This document shows positions 1 to 10,314 of a stretch of 64,000 nucleotides of DNA, piece after piece. The stretch's first letter is position 1, and every line of letters begins with the position of its first letter. A program made the position numbers and the translations under genes. Location of the stretch: the NCBI RefSeq assembly GCF_030272615.1, contig NC_081410.1, forward strand, positions 228,192,915-228,256,914, in the 5' to 3' direction. Below the pieces are notes generated by a model, which was given only the letters and a program-made list of their open reading frames with translations, was not told the origin of the DNA and searched no databases. The stretch is from Cryptomeria japonica. Lineage: Eukaryota > Streptophyta > Pinopsida > Cupressales > Cupressaceae.

Positions 1-674
1 TAGGCCAAAAGTAATCAAGGTTGACATCTCCATGCCTCATCATGGGTTGATACATGCTATGATTAATTGTTATGATGGTGCCATTATGAGGAAATTTTAG
101 ACATTTATGAATAGTAGAAGGGATCACTCTCATGGAAGAGAGCCAAGAATGTCCCAACTTAACACCCAATTGATCCAATGCAGGAATGATAGCAAAAATG
201 AAATCTAGGAACTTAGTACCAACCTCAACGGGAAGAGTAATAGAACGAATAGTAGGGAAAGAGAAACCATCATACACCTAGACCACCACATCGGATTTAT
301 CATACGTTACATGATGCAATTGTAAAGTATAGAGATATTCTTCAATGATCAAATTCACCATACACACTAGATCAATAAGCACCCCTCATGTGAGTTTGTC
401 TTTGATCTTCATAGTGATATATAGTGGGCCATCATGTGCAACAATAGTCTCACTAGGATCAAAGGTAATGCATAGGTTTGTCAACAAGATTCACAACATT
501 ATTGGACTCAATATCGAGATCATCAAGAGAATATGCAAGAGGCTTAGACTCAACCACATTAGTAGAATGGGAAGGCAAATGATTAGTAAAAATTTGCAGG
601 TTTTTATTAGGAAGAGCTACAGATTTGTTTCCTTTGTCATTCACACTAGCTACAGATATGATATTCGTAGACAC
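1..674 (-). pseudogene. Ty3/gypsy gag-protease fragment, decayed
   Basis: Read on the minus strand, this stretch encodes the gag/protease part of a Ty3/gypsy polyprotein. After a 71-codon open piece (674-459) the frame shifts. It then gives DGPLYITMKIKDKL, a stop, then GVLIDLVCMVNLI, which fits the flap and active-site region of a plant gypsy retropepsin (usually ALIDPG or similar). Downstream residues (FPTIRSITLPVEVG, LDFIFAIIPALDQLGVKLGHSWL) fit the rest of that domain. At least one frameshift and two stops make it non-functional. The fragment runs off the left window edge and is cut on its 5' side by the LTR-like unit starting at 666. Assignment to gypsy rests on family resemblance judged by eye; the lineage is not resolved. 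Confidence 0.7.
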
Positions 675-685
675 ATAAATTTGTC
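667..685 (+). repeat. Left arm of 19-bp perfect inverted repeat
   Basis: GTAGACACATAAATTTGTC is the exact reverse complement of 2103-2121. Confidence 0.9.
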
Positions 686-2102
686 CACGAATTAAAAAAT
701 ATTTATTATTTGTTTAATACAGAATAGCATTTTTCTATTAATTAATTTCACATTTAATTAATTTATTTTAACCTATTCTTCTAATCTAATCAAATAAATT
801 TCATAAATTTATTTAATGACTAACTGATGTTGTGACAAATGGCTACAAGAGTAAAAAAGCAAGCTCAATGTTAGTATGTTAGTTCAAACATGAAACCAAG
901 AACAAAGAACTAAAAACCATTTCAAAACATATACAAAGGAGATTTAAAAGCAAAAAAAAGAAAATATAAACAAAGAAAGAAAGAAAGATTAGTTCTTCCT
1001 AAGATGCCTCCATGATGCTTTAATGGTTGTTCCTCCCTTGTTTCTCTCCTCTCCAAGTCCCAAATGAATGAAGCTCTCAGCTTTTAGCACAAGCCATGGA
1101 TGTCATATAGAGATTCAAAATTGTTTGAAAATGCTTAAACAAGATGCTATGCAAATGCAAATGATGATACTATGAGAAATCTCTAAATGTCTATCCTAAT
1201 ATCAATATAGTAACAATGCTCTAATGCTTCCTCCTTTGTGTGAAGGTGAGGGCTCCTTTAATAGAGAAAAATATTGATTGAATGGCTAAGATTGAATAAG
1301 CTTGTGAAGGGCTAGGATTGATGGGTTTGTGATCCATGTGATGGTTTTCAATCCAATCCCATGATGACAAGTGTCAACATGTAATGGCTTGAGAGGAGAG
1401 GAAGGAATCATTAAATGCCTGAGGGGACATGAGGGTAACCTCATGTGGTTGAGGTTATTGGATAAATATTTTATTTAAGGGTAAGATTATTATCCAATGT
1501 GTAAAATCTTGTGCAAAGTTTACCCATGGTTAAGCCTTGACCAAAGAGTCAAGACCCATGTGGGTTGGAGTGTTGGAGAAGGGAAACATTTATGGCTCTG
1601 TAAGAGTCTTAAATAGACGAGATAATGGGTTGAGGGTTAATCTTGGATTAGTATTGTGCAAATGTTTAGAAGAGGGATTAGGCTAAATTGGAAGGGGTTA
1701 GAAGAATCTAGAAGGGGTTTAGAGAAATCTAGAAGAATCTAGAAAGAGGTGGGTGTCGGTAAATAGGTTTTTATTAAAAATAAAAATCTATTTAAATATG
1801 CAACTTGCATTTGTAGGAGAATGCAAGTGGATGAATTATTTTTAAATAAACATTGATTTATTTAAAAAGGGGATTTGATTTTTAAATAAATATTAAATTT
1901 ATTTAAATAGGAAGAAGGGGGATGAATTAAATAAATTAGATTTATTTAATAATATGGACTATAGATAGTAATTAAATAAATCGATTAAATTTATTTAACT
2001 TAGAATACAAGAATAGGCTAAGGTGAATTAATTAAATGTTAATTTAATTAATAGAAGAATATTTAGTCATTAAATAAATATTTAATATTTATTTAATTAA
2101 TA

Positions 2103-2121
2103 GACAAATTTATGTGTCTAC
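2103..2121 (-). repeat. Right arm of 19-bp perfect inverted repeat
   Basis: GACAAATTTATGTGTCTAC is the exact reverse complement of 667-685 and marks the LTR start on the minus strand. Confidence 0.9.
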
Positions 2122-2122
2122 A

Positions 2123-2135
2123 TTTACCCCTCTTT
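2123..2135 (-). promoter_or_regulatory. Polypurine tract next to minus-strand LTR
   Basis: The minus strand reads AAAGAGGGGTAAA directly before the TGTAGACAC LTR start. This is the expected position and composition of the plus-strand-synthesis primer of an LTR retrotransposon. It implies that the internal region of that element lay to the right of 2123. Confidence 0.55.
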
Positions 2136-3290
2136 GAGATGGTGTGGTTTATCGCACTGTTTCAAAGAACAACAAATAGGCATGAGAAAAATGTCCCAGG
2201 GATGTTAGTTTTGTGGGTTGGTATGCCCCCTCAAGAGATGGTTTGAAAAATTTCAAAAAATCGGGCGATCTTTCGAAAAAGAGAAAAAAATTAGGGGATG
2301 ATAGAGGAAATAAAGTTGGAATAAATGGTGAAGGAATGAAGGAAAATGGGGTTAAAACGGAGAAATGGCAAGCCTTAGAAGTTCCTGGGGTCCACAGTGA
2401 TCAATGAGGCGAAGCAGGGGGAGGTTTCAGTAGGGTATAATTAGGCTAAAAGGGGTAAAATGGTCCTCATTTGTACCCTCTCCGACAGCGATCCAGAGCT
2501 CCTGATAGTGACATTTGCAGTAGATTGGTTGAGCAAAAATGGTGTTCCCACTTACAGATCATCAATTCGAGCAGATCCGGAGGTACCAACGGCTAGCCGA
2601 CTACAGACCCCCGATATGTCCAATTCTAACTTTTTCCTTTAGAGCTCATTTATTGCACTTAATAGCTAGGGGAAAAAATTGGATGACAAAGGCGCTAAAA
2701 CGCAATTTTAGCGCTTTTATCTCTTTTGTCGCCCAAAATAGTGCTTTCCTGCTGTAATGGCACTTTTGTATAGTTGTTGTAGCACTTTTTTAAATGTAGC
2801 GCTAGTGTTAGGGAGTTTTAGTGCTAATGTTTTCACTGTTGTGGTGCTATTGTCATGTGTCATAGAAATGTGATTGTTGTAGCGCTATCATTGCGCACTG
2901 TAGCGCATATGTGCCAATGTAGCACTTTTGTAGGGCTAAAGTAGCGCTATTGGATTGTTTAGTGATGTTGTGTGATTAGAATAGCTCTCCTGATTTTTCT
3001 TAGCGCTTTTCTCAAATTTTTAGCGCTTTTCGGTCTGAGTATAGGACAGTCAGTGTTGATGCCCCAATTTCATGGTCAAGTTGATAGTTGATGTCAATGT
3101 TGCCAGTGTATGCATGTTTGTGACTTGTGTGAGACTCAGTGTACCCGTTGACACTAGGAAATATGATGTCATGCTTGTTGGTAGTCTAGGTGTTTATGAG
3201 TCAAGTTACCTGATGAGACGTAGATACTTGAAAAAGCATCCAACAAAGCCTAGGTAATAGTCATATTTTTGCATAATAAAGAGATTGACA
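2136..3290. other. Non-coding stretch with dispersed TAGCGC motifs
   Basis: No recognisable gene. From about 2690 to 3035 the motif TAGCGCTTTT/GTAGCGCTA and near variants (GTAGCACTTT, TTGCGCACTGTAGCGC) recur about ten times at irregular spacing. The short open frames at 2213-2407, 2460-2642 and 3072-3257 have no family I recognise. The stretch may belong to the 3' untranslated part of the element whose LTR ends at 2122. Confidence 0.5.
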
Positions 3291-3319
3291 TTTTTGTTCG
3301 ATTGTGTGAGTAGGAGGAT

Positions 3320-3727
3320 GACCTAGGAGTGTTGTAGATGCAAGAGAGGCATCCAGCCACATAGTGTTTGCATGATCAGTTGAAAGATCTCGAGATTGAC
3401 TTCATATGTGTTGTAGGACTATTTGATATGATGCACCTACCCGTGATTCATACGAATCACAAATTACTGACTGTGTTGGCCGAGTGGTGGCACAACGAGA
3501 CATGCTAGTTCCACTTGGTGATGGGAGAGATGTCTCTTACACTGGAGGATGTATGGAGGATATTGCACATTTCGATCACTGGGGAGCTAGTCACCTATGA
3601 CAGGGTGATGGGTGAGGCAGCACTACGGTAAGTGTTTCCCTATCCGGAGTTAGAGGTGTATGACGGATCTATCCCTTGGGAGGATATAGTAGATTTATAT
3701 GAGCCACTACTAGTGGTATTGTTAGGC
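3320..3727 (+). pseudogene. Plant mobile domain (PMD) fragment
   Basis: The frame beginning near 3392 reads IDFICVVGLFDMMHLPVIHT, then HKLLTVLAEWWHNETC, a stop, then FHLVMGEMSLTLEDVWRIL and GELVTYDRVMGEA. The order matches the plant mobile domain of the MAIN/MAIL family and of PMD-bearing transposons: a Trp-rich 'E-R-W-x-P-E-T-x-T-F-H' segment followed by 'GEMTITLEDVxxILGL'. In-frame stops near 3508 and 3633 disable it, and it ends abruptly where copia integrase sequence starts near 3735. It lies antisense to the LTR and polypurine tract at 2122-2135. Some plant gypsy elements carry extra antisense ORFs between pol and the 3' LTR, which would explain the arrangement; this is inference. A decayed host PMD gene cannot be excluded. 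Confidence 0.65.
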
Positions 3728-3734
3728 ATCATTG

Positions 3735-5734
3735 GAGGGCTTCTATGCTAAGTTATTTTAAAATCTTTGGAAGTAGATGTTATGTTCACAAGGATGACAG
3801 AAATGGAAAGTTTGATCAGAAAAGTGAGGAAGGAACATTTCTTGGTTATTCTTCTAGAAGTAAAGCATTTAAATGTCTGATCAAATCATCTAACAAAATA
3901 GTAGAAAGTGAAAATGTGAAAATTGATGAATTTGCAAAAAGAAATGATGAAGGAAATTCCAAAGAACTAGAAAATTATGAAGAATTTGTTTATGTTCAAC
4001 CGAGAAGTCCTACCGAGAAAGTTGCTGAAGAAAATGAAGATAATGTCTAGTTACCGAGTAATGAAGAAGATCATACAGAGCCTACCAAGCCTATATTAGC
4101 CAAATATGTCAGAAGACATCATGCATCAAGTCAGATTATAGGAGATAAGGATGATCTAGTGATGACAAGGAACAAACTGAGACAGAACACATGTTTGATA
4201 TCTAAATTTGAACCGAGAATAGTAAAAGAGGCATTTAATAGTGAAGATTGGGTAAATGCTATGACAGAAGAGATTGATCAAATCAAGAAGAATGATAAAT
4301 GGACACTGATCCCAAGACCAAAGGACAAAAATGTAATCGGTACAAAGTGGATTTTCATAAACAAGCTAAATGAAAAAGGTGAGGTCATTCGGAACAAAGC
4401 AAGACTAGTTTGCAAAGGTTATGCTCAAGAAGAAGGAATAGATTATGGTGAGACTTTTGCACCTATGGCTAGACTTGAGGGAGTAAGAACATTGTTGGCA
4501 TATGTTGCTTTCAAAAATGTCAAGGTATATCAGATGGATGTTAAATCTGCATTTTTGAATGGTATACTAGAAGAAGAAGTTTATATTGAACAGCCTGAAG
4601 GATTTGTTGAAGACAAGAGTAAAGATCAGGTATGTAGATTGAACAAAGAATTATATGGTCTGAAACAAGCACCTAGAGCATGGTATGAAAGACTACACTC
4701 TTATTTGTTCAAGATTGGTTTTATAAGGGCAAGTGAAAACAACAATATGTACATGAAGAATGATGAGGACAATGGAATATTGATCTCAGCCATATTTGTT
4801 GACGATATTATTTTTTGTGGTAATGACTCCTTATGCAAGAACTTTGGAAATGAAATGTGCAAAGAATTTGAGATGTCATTAATCGGCGAGATAAAGTATT
4901 TTATAGGTTTACAGATACTGCAAATGAAAGATAAGATTTTCATTACTCAATCTAAGTACATAAAGGAAATCTTGAAGAAATTTGGAATGGAGGATTCCAA
5001 ACCTGTAAGTACTCCTATGACTACCAACTGTAAACTATCAAAGAATGATGAATCTGCATCTATTGATGAGACACTCTACCGATCTATGATTGGAAAGTTA
5101 CAATATGTTGTGCATAGTAGACCGGATATAGCACATGCAGTACATATTGTTGCAAGAGTTTTTGCAGATCCCAAGGAAACCCATATGACAGCAATCAAGA
5201 GAATTTTTAGATACCTGAGAGGCATTGAAGATTATGGCTTAGTATATGAAAAGAGAAATGATTTTGATTTAAAAGTTTATACTGATGTTGATTGGGCAGG
5301 TAACATTGATGACAGGAAAAGCACAAGTGGTGGAGCTTTCTTTCTAGGTGATAGACTAGTAAGTTGGCTTAGCAAGAAACAAGGATGCATTTCACAGTCA
5401 ACAACTGAAGCTGAATATGTCGCTGCAGCATTGAATTGTACCAATATAGCATGGATCAAGCAACTGTTGGAAGGTATAAATGAGAAAGCTACTGAGCCAG
5501 TAACTATATTCTGTGATAATACGAGTGCCATTAACATTTCAAAAAATCCGGTAATGCACTCTAAGACAAAGCATATCTCTATAAAGTATCATTATCTCAG
5601 AGAAGAAAGTTGTGCTGGAATATATCAGTTCAAAGGAGCAAATAGAAGACATCTTCACAAAGCCACTGCCAAGGGAGACTTTTGATTATCTCATAAGAAA
5701 GTTAGGGGTCCTAGCCCTATCTTCTACTCACTAA
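3735..5734 (+). pseudogene. Ty1/copia pol: integrase C-end, RT, RNase H
   Basis: This is the 3' half of a copia polyprotein. The integrase C-terminal region (FKIFGSRCYVH, GTFLGYSSRSKAFKC) ends at a single in-frame TAG at 4048-4050. An uninterrupted 508-codon frame (4159-5685) then holds the reverse transcriptase, with GTKWIFINK, ARLVCKGYAQEEGIDYGETF, QMDVKSAFLNG, YGLKQAPRAWY and the catalytic FVDDIIF. The RNase H that follows has YTDVDWAGN, DRKSTSGG, TEAEYVAA, DNTSAINISKNP and KTKHI. A frameshift near 5630 moves the last residues (DIFTKPLPRETFDYLIRKLG) to another frame, ending at the TAA at 5732-5734. Gag, protease and the integrase core are missing: the left edge joins the PMD fragment with no LTR, so this is a truncation junction. 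RT and RNase H catalytic residues remain, so the copy is younger than its neighbours. Confidence 0.95.
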
Positions 5735-6241
5735 CAGAGTTCGGTGAAAGTATCAATTCGATGAATCTACAGAATATTATGTGTGGATTGATGTTGATTT
5801 ACGCACTTTAGAAGATTTTCTAAAGGTGTGCGAGAAATAGTGAATAGAGACAAGTTGCTCTGACCAAGATTGAAATGATACGTGTGTAACACAGCAAAAG
5901 CAAGCACTTCACAGTAGAAGAGTTTGTGATTTAGTTCTTTTACTTTTTGGCATTATTGTCAAAGGGGGAGAAGACTAAATGGTAAAGCCCTAAATGAAGA
6001 CAATAACAGAAGACTAATGACAAGGGGAGAAGATTACTGCAAAAGGGAGAAGACTAAATGCAAGACAACAACTCTGAAGACTAATGAAAGAGGGAGAAAG
6101 CCTAGAAGACTTCAGACAATTTTTAACAGCTCAAGGATAACAAGAGAAGTATAACAACAATCTGAATCCGAATCAATTTGAATATCTTGTTGGTATTACC
6201 ATTTAATTGTTGGTTTTGCCATCAATGCCAAAGGGGGAGAT
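5735..6241 (+). other. Copia 3' untranslated region with repeated purine tracts
   Basis: Non-coding link between pol and the LTR. AAAGGGGGAGAAGAC-like tracts recur several times (around 5969, 6021, 6042 and 6090). The last, CCAAAGGGGGAGA at about 6228-6240, sits directly before the LTR start and is the likely functional polypurine tract. Confidence 0.75.
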
Positions 6242-7653
6242 TGTTGGCATTTCATAAGGATATTGAGAAGGTTGTTGGAGATTATTGATATAACTGAAAA
6301 AGGATGATAACTATCTTTATAATATTATTTTCTCATTGATGTCAAGAAATTGATTTTCTGATTCAGTATGATGTGGCCATATCTTGAGAAGATTGATTTG
6401 AAGAGAATTAAGATGTCGGTAAAAGACACAGAAAGAATGTGATGAATAAGGGGAGAAATAAGTTATTCAATGGGAAACTACTACCAAGTTAGACAATGAT
6501 GAGATCATGATGTTTAGATTGTTTTGATATCCTAAATATGTATACTATGTCACCGAGCAAAGAACCTAGTCGGTAAACCCTAAGGTTATCGATATCGGTT
6601 AATGAAGGCAGAATGTCTACCGAGTAAAGTTTAGTATTTATCAAGTTGCAACTGAGTTATGACAGATCGCATTGGATGGACAAAAGAATTATTTAATGAA
6701 GGATGTTGATGAGCTGGAGATGAATTAATGATTGGTATGCCGCACATGAAGTTTGTTAAGAATCTACGGCAATGGAAAATCAAGAGGAAGATCTACAGCA
6801 CAGATTGAACCATAATAACCTAGCACAAGTTCCTAGGAAGGAATGCAAGTTCCAAGGCGAGGTAAAATGTTTTTAGATCAAAGGATACATTGAACCTAGT
6901 CAAGATTAATGATCTGATGGCTAAGATTGATCATGGGAAATGTGATCAAGGAGATTCAGCGGTTAGAAATTGTTTATAAATAAGGAATTGTTGATAAACA
7001 ATGCAAGTGGGCGAGTGTAAGCACAGGGATGCTACATAGTGATTACCAAGCATAGAAGCTTGAAGACCTGTTTTGAATAACAGAGTAGGGAGCCCAGCAG
7101 AGGGACAAGATAAGTCCTATGACAAGATTGTTTTGAGCAAATAAGAATTTGCTTTAGCATTTTAGGTGTGAAGTTGCAGATATATTTGTATTACTGTTAT
7201 TTTGTAAGTGAGAAAATCTCTTAACCGAGTGGACCTAATAGTCTTATTTGTAAACCCTCTAGCAAGGTAACATTCTAAATGAGTGTTTGAAATCCTTTGA
7301 CAAGGTCACTTCTAAACAAGTGAAGATCCTAACAGATCTGAGGGAAATCCCTTAACCGGGTCACATCTAGCAATGTGTTTGTAATCTTTAACAGGATTTG
7401 CTTTTAACCGAGCATACTCTAGAAGAGTATATTTATTAGTGGGTCTAAAATCCCATAGTGGTTTTTCCCTATTTGGGTTTCCATGTTAAATTTGATGTTA
7501 TATGTGTTATGATGATTATGTGTTTATGAGTTAGCATGTTTAGCAATTTTTGGTTATATTGCTGAAGTTTAAGTTACCAGGTTGAATCTGTTAATTTTAT
7601 GGAAGATTAAGTTTGTATGATTCACCACCCCCCCCCCCTCTCATCTAGTTAGC
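6242..7653 (+). mobile_element. Copia LTR, about 1.41 kb
   Basis: It starts TGTTGGCATTTCATAAGG just after a polypurine tract, so it is the 3' LTR of the copia at 3735. The right part (about 7215-7420) holds a run of 'CTTAACCGAG/GGGT'-type repeats, and the LTR ends after a C-rich tract (7626-7640). A primer-binding-site-like sequence follows at once, so the same LTR also sits where a 5' LTR would. The expected terminal CA is lost. Confidence 0.8.
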
Positions 7654-7654
7654 T

Positions 7655-7668
7655 ATTGGCATCAGAAC
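7655..7668 (+). promoter_or_regulatory. Degenerate primer binding site
   Basis: TTGGCATCAGAACTT resembles TTGGTATCAGAGC, the complement of initiator tRNA-Met used by plant copia elements. It lies just after the LTR ending near 7653. Confidence 0.6.
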
Positions 7669-7693
7669 TTAACACTTTTATGTTTACAAGTTG

Positions 7694-8021
7694 TTGATTT
7701 TTTGTACTTAAGGAGTTATATACATTAGGGGGAGAGATATTTATGTGAAAAATAAAGCTTAACAAAGATATCAGTCTAAGGGGGAGATTATTGGCACAAG
7801 GAGGAGGAACAAAATTTCAGATTGGTTGTATCCCATTGGAGGATTTTGTTTCAGGTCTATGGATGGTTAATTGGTACAAAGATATTTGGTTTAGAACCTC
7901 ATTGTCATATCATCTTGGAGAGATTGTTGGTTGTCTTCCATTGGGGGAGACTTGTTTGGCATTTCTTGGCACTTGGATTTTTTTCACATCTATTGTTGTC
8001 ATCAATGCCAAAGGGGGAGAT
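7694..8021 (+). repeat. Copia 3'UTR/polypurine cassette, copy 1
   Basis: A block of about 325 bp from CTTAAGGAGTTATATACATT to the polypurine tract CCAAAGGGGGAGA (8009-8020). The same block recurs at 11868-12185 and 13323-13637, each time ending at an LTR start. It has several purine tracts (TTAGGGGGAGAG, CTAAGGGGGAGATTATTGGCA), the second followed by an LTR-start-like TTGGCA. An open frame (7791-8060) spans the block in all three copies, but most differences between copies would change amino acids, so I do not call it a gene. Confidence 0.8.
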
Positions 8022-9242
8022 TGTTGGCAATTTGGAGGAATTTATTATGTGTTGCAATGATGTTTGTCATTGATGTCAACACTAGCTGCTTTGGTTGTTT
8101 ACCGGTATCCAGTTGGTCCCAACAGGATGATTGGTTTCTGGTTGATAAGATCATGTTGATCTGGTATGCTCTGGTATGCTTTGGTCTATGGAATTGGTTT
8201 GGATTGGTTATTCATGTGTTCTTGATGTGTATCACATTTAGTTGGTTTGGGATTTGATGATACGAAAGCTATCACTTGTTCTAGTAAGCCTTTTGGTTAC
8301 CGGTAAGGGTTTCACCGGTAGAGCTTTGTTGAAGATCTTTTGATGAATCCAATACGTGGTGTTGGTGTGGCTTCTAGAAGGTTATCCAGATGTTGGTGGT
8401 TATCATGTTCATGTTCCAATTTTTCATGGTGTTTCATTTGGCTTATGGTGACCTATTATAGGTCTGGTGGTTATTCTGCTAGGTTATGGACCAGTTTATG
8501 TAACGTGTGGGTTGATGCTCCTGATGCATTACCGGTTGGATTCGTTGATTGGATTATGTTATTTCGGTCTTAGGCCGACTTGGTTGATCATTAGATTGGG
8601 GGTTTAAGTTATGATTTTATTGTATTGTCTTTTAGGTGGCCGACCTAATTGTTTAGGTCCTTGGTTGGTATAAATATAGATGTATGATCTCTTTGTAGAT
8701 CATGAGATCATGTATGGTATGGGTTATGGGATTATCTATATGCAAACAATGTTGTAATCATATGCAAATATTTTGGTCGATCATAGGTGATCGAATTGGG
8801 TTTGTGGAAGAGGTTTAAGGCCTCCGGTATTAAGCTTAACCAGAAATGTACTCAGACATGGGAGATGTTATACTTGCAGTTCAATCTTCATCTGGATTGT
8901 TGTCTGATGTTTTCTATAGTCAGTGAGACTCATTTTGTGATGAGCAGTGTGCTCTAGGTTGTTGGCCTTCCCGCATGTGCAGACCCCTTATTGTAATATT
9001 TATTCATCTGATCAGTGGATAGATATTGTGGGTTTCCAATCCCTTTGTGGTTTTTCCTCTTTGAGGTTTTCCACGTATAAATATGTGGTGTTATGGTGTT
9101 CATCCTTGTGGTTGCATTGTTGCTTATTGTTATATGTTTTTATGTTTACCTGCTGCTAAGTTGTTGTATTAATAAGGTTAAAATTCTCCATTCCTGTAGA
9201 ACATTGATACCCCCCCCTCTCAGTGTTCCTTGGATCCTAACA
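8022..9242 (+). mobile_element. Copia LTR A (5' LTR), 1.22 kb
   Basis: Runs from TGTTGGCAATTTGGAGG to GATCCTAACA, preceded by a polypurine tract and followed at 9244 by a primer binding site. The U3 has a TATA-like GGTATAAATATAGATG near 8667, and the distal part has a C-rich tract (9210-9217). LTRs B (12186) and C (13638) are clearly homologous along their length. Confidence 0.9.
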
Positions 9243-9243
9243 G

Positions 9244-9256
9244 TTGGTATCAGAGC
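9244..9256 (+). promoter_or_regulatory. Primer binding site, initiator tRNA-Met
   Basis: TTGGTATCAGAGC is the exact plant copia PBS and lies 1 nt after the LTR end CTAACA. Confidence 0.9.
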
Positions 9257-9295
9257 TTGGTGCCTTGGAGTAAGTCTAATAGGTTGAGGAAGATC

Positions 9296-10314
9296 ATGTA
9301 TTTGGAATCTATGGAGATAAGTTTAAGGAAGGAACTTCAAGTAGCACTTGAAATCTATGATGTTGAAAGATTGAGGAACATGAAGTTGCAAGATGAGTTG
9401 AGATCTTTGAAGGAATTCATTTATACTCTATAGGATAGGTTATCATCTACCCAAGCTAAAAGGAAGGAACTTTTACAAAATCGGGATGATGAAGAGAAGG
9501 ATGCCCTTAAGGAACAATGCCAGAAGCTGATTCAGGAGAATATTGTCATGAAGAATGAAATGCAAGCCCTAATTATGAGGATGTCCAAGGAGATTGAATA
9601 ATAGAAGAAAAATAAAGGAAATATTGCTATATCTCTGAAAAACATATTTGAGGAATGCATTAGGTTGGCACATGAGAATGATGTGTTGAGAACTAAATTG
9701 GTGCAATCACAGAACAATGAGTGAGAATTGGAAAGAATGGTAACAATCCTAAGAGATGATCTGACTATTGCAAATGAATACATAGATAAGTTCAAGGTTA
9801 GTTCTGCTAAGCTTGATGAATTATTGAAGGATCAAAGGGACACTGGAGATATTAGAGGTCTTGGATTTGAGCATGGAGAAAGCTCTGGTACTACAAATCA
9901 GGATAACACATCCGGTCAGAAGGTCAACCAGAATCAGAGGTCACAGGTAAGGAAACCCAATGCACATAAATTTAATGGTAGATGCTTTGTTTTCAATAAA
10001 TTTGGTCATATGGCAAGATATTGTAGAAATAGAGATAATCAATTAATAATGCAGTTCTCAGTTAGTGTTCAAATTGTAAAAAGTATGGTCATAGGATAGA
10101 AGATTGTAGAATGAATGTGAAATGTCATGCATGTGGAAAGTTTGGACATATAGCTAATCAATGCAGGTCAAGAAATGGTCAAGGTTATAGTAAAGCAATT
10201 CAAAAGAACAATGGTACTTGTTATGCATGCAACAAAGTAGGACATATTGCTAAATTTTGCAGAAGAAATAACCTATCGATAGGAAGTGATAAATCTAATG
10301 AGAACGGAAAGTAG
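9296..10314 (+). pseudogene. Copia gag: coiled coil plus CCHC array
   Basis: An ATG about 40 nt after the PBS starts a charged, heptad-rich coiled-coil region (KELQVALEIYDVERLRNM, RKELLQNRDDEEKDALKEQ, NIVMKNEMQALIMRMSKEIE). In-frame stops near 9431, 9599 and 9721 interrupt it. It is followed by KFKVSSAKLDELLKDQR and an acidic Gly/Ser/Asn linker. Then come four tandem zinc knuckles at about 9985-10262: CFVFNKFGHMARYC (second Cys replaced by Phe), CSNCKKYGHRIEDC, CHACGKFGHIANQC and CYACNKVGHIAKFC. A stop and frameshift near 10052 separate the first from the rest. The usual copia gag UBN2 domain is not seen between PBS and coil. The minus-strand copia at 62032-63241 has the same plan. Confidence 0.85.

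Larger units (their letters stand above)
666..2122 (-). mobile_element. LTR-like unit with inverted ends (TGTAGACAC family)
   Basis: The unit is bounded by a perfect 19-bp inverted repeat (667-685 and 2103-2121). Similarity between the two ends in inverted orientation appears to continue for about 150 bp, including a shared non-palindromic CCTATTCTT stretch. On the minus strand the right end starts TGTAGACACATAAA and is preceded by a polypurine tract, so it behaves as the start of a 3' LTR. The left end looks like the same LTR start in the opposite direction. No TSD is visible (ATATT to the left, TTTAC to the right). A related LTR start (TGTAGACACCTAAA) occurs at 48856. Alternatives are two LTR pieces joined head to head, or a foldback-type element. 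Confidence 0.55.

Noticed and set aside
345-695. 116-codon plus-strand ORF
   Set aside because: The minus strand of the same stretch encodes recognisable gypsy protease, so the plus frame is a shadow.
7791-8060. 89-codon ORF repeated at 11955-12224 and 13408-13671
   Set aside because: It runs across the polypurine tract into the LTR, and most differences between copies would alter amino acids. Conservation is explained by DNA-level duplication, not coding constraint.
9242-9260. tRNA-like sequence GGTATCAGAGC
   Set aside because: It is the complement of the tRNA-Met 3' end used as a primer site; no tRNA cloverleaf surrounds it.
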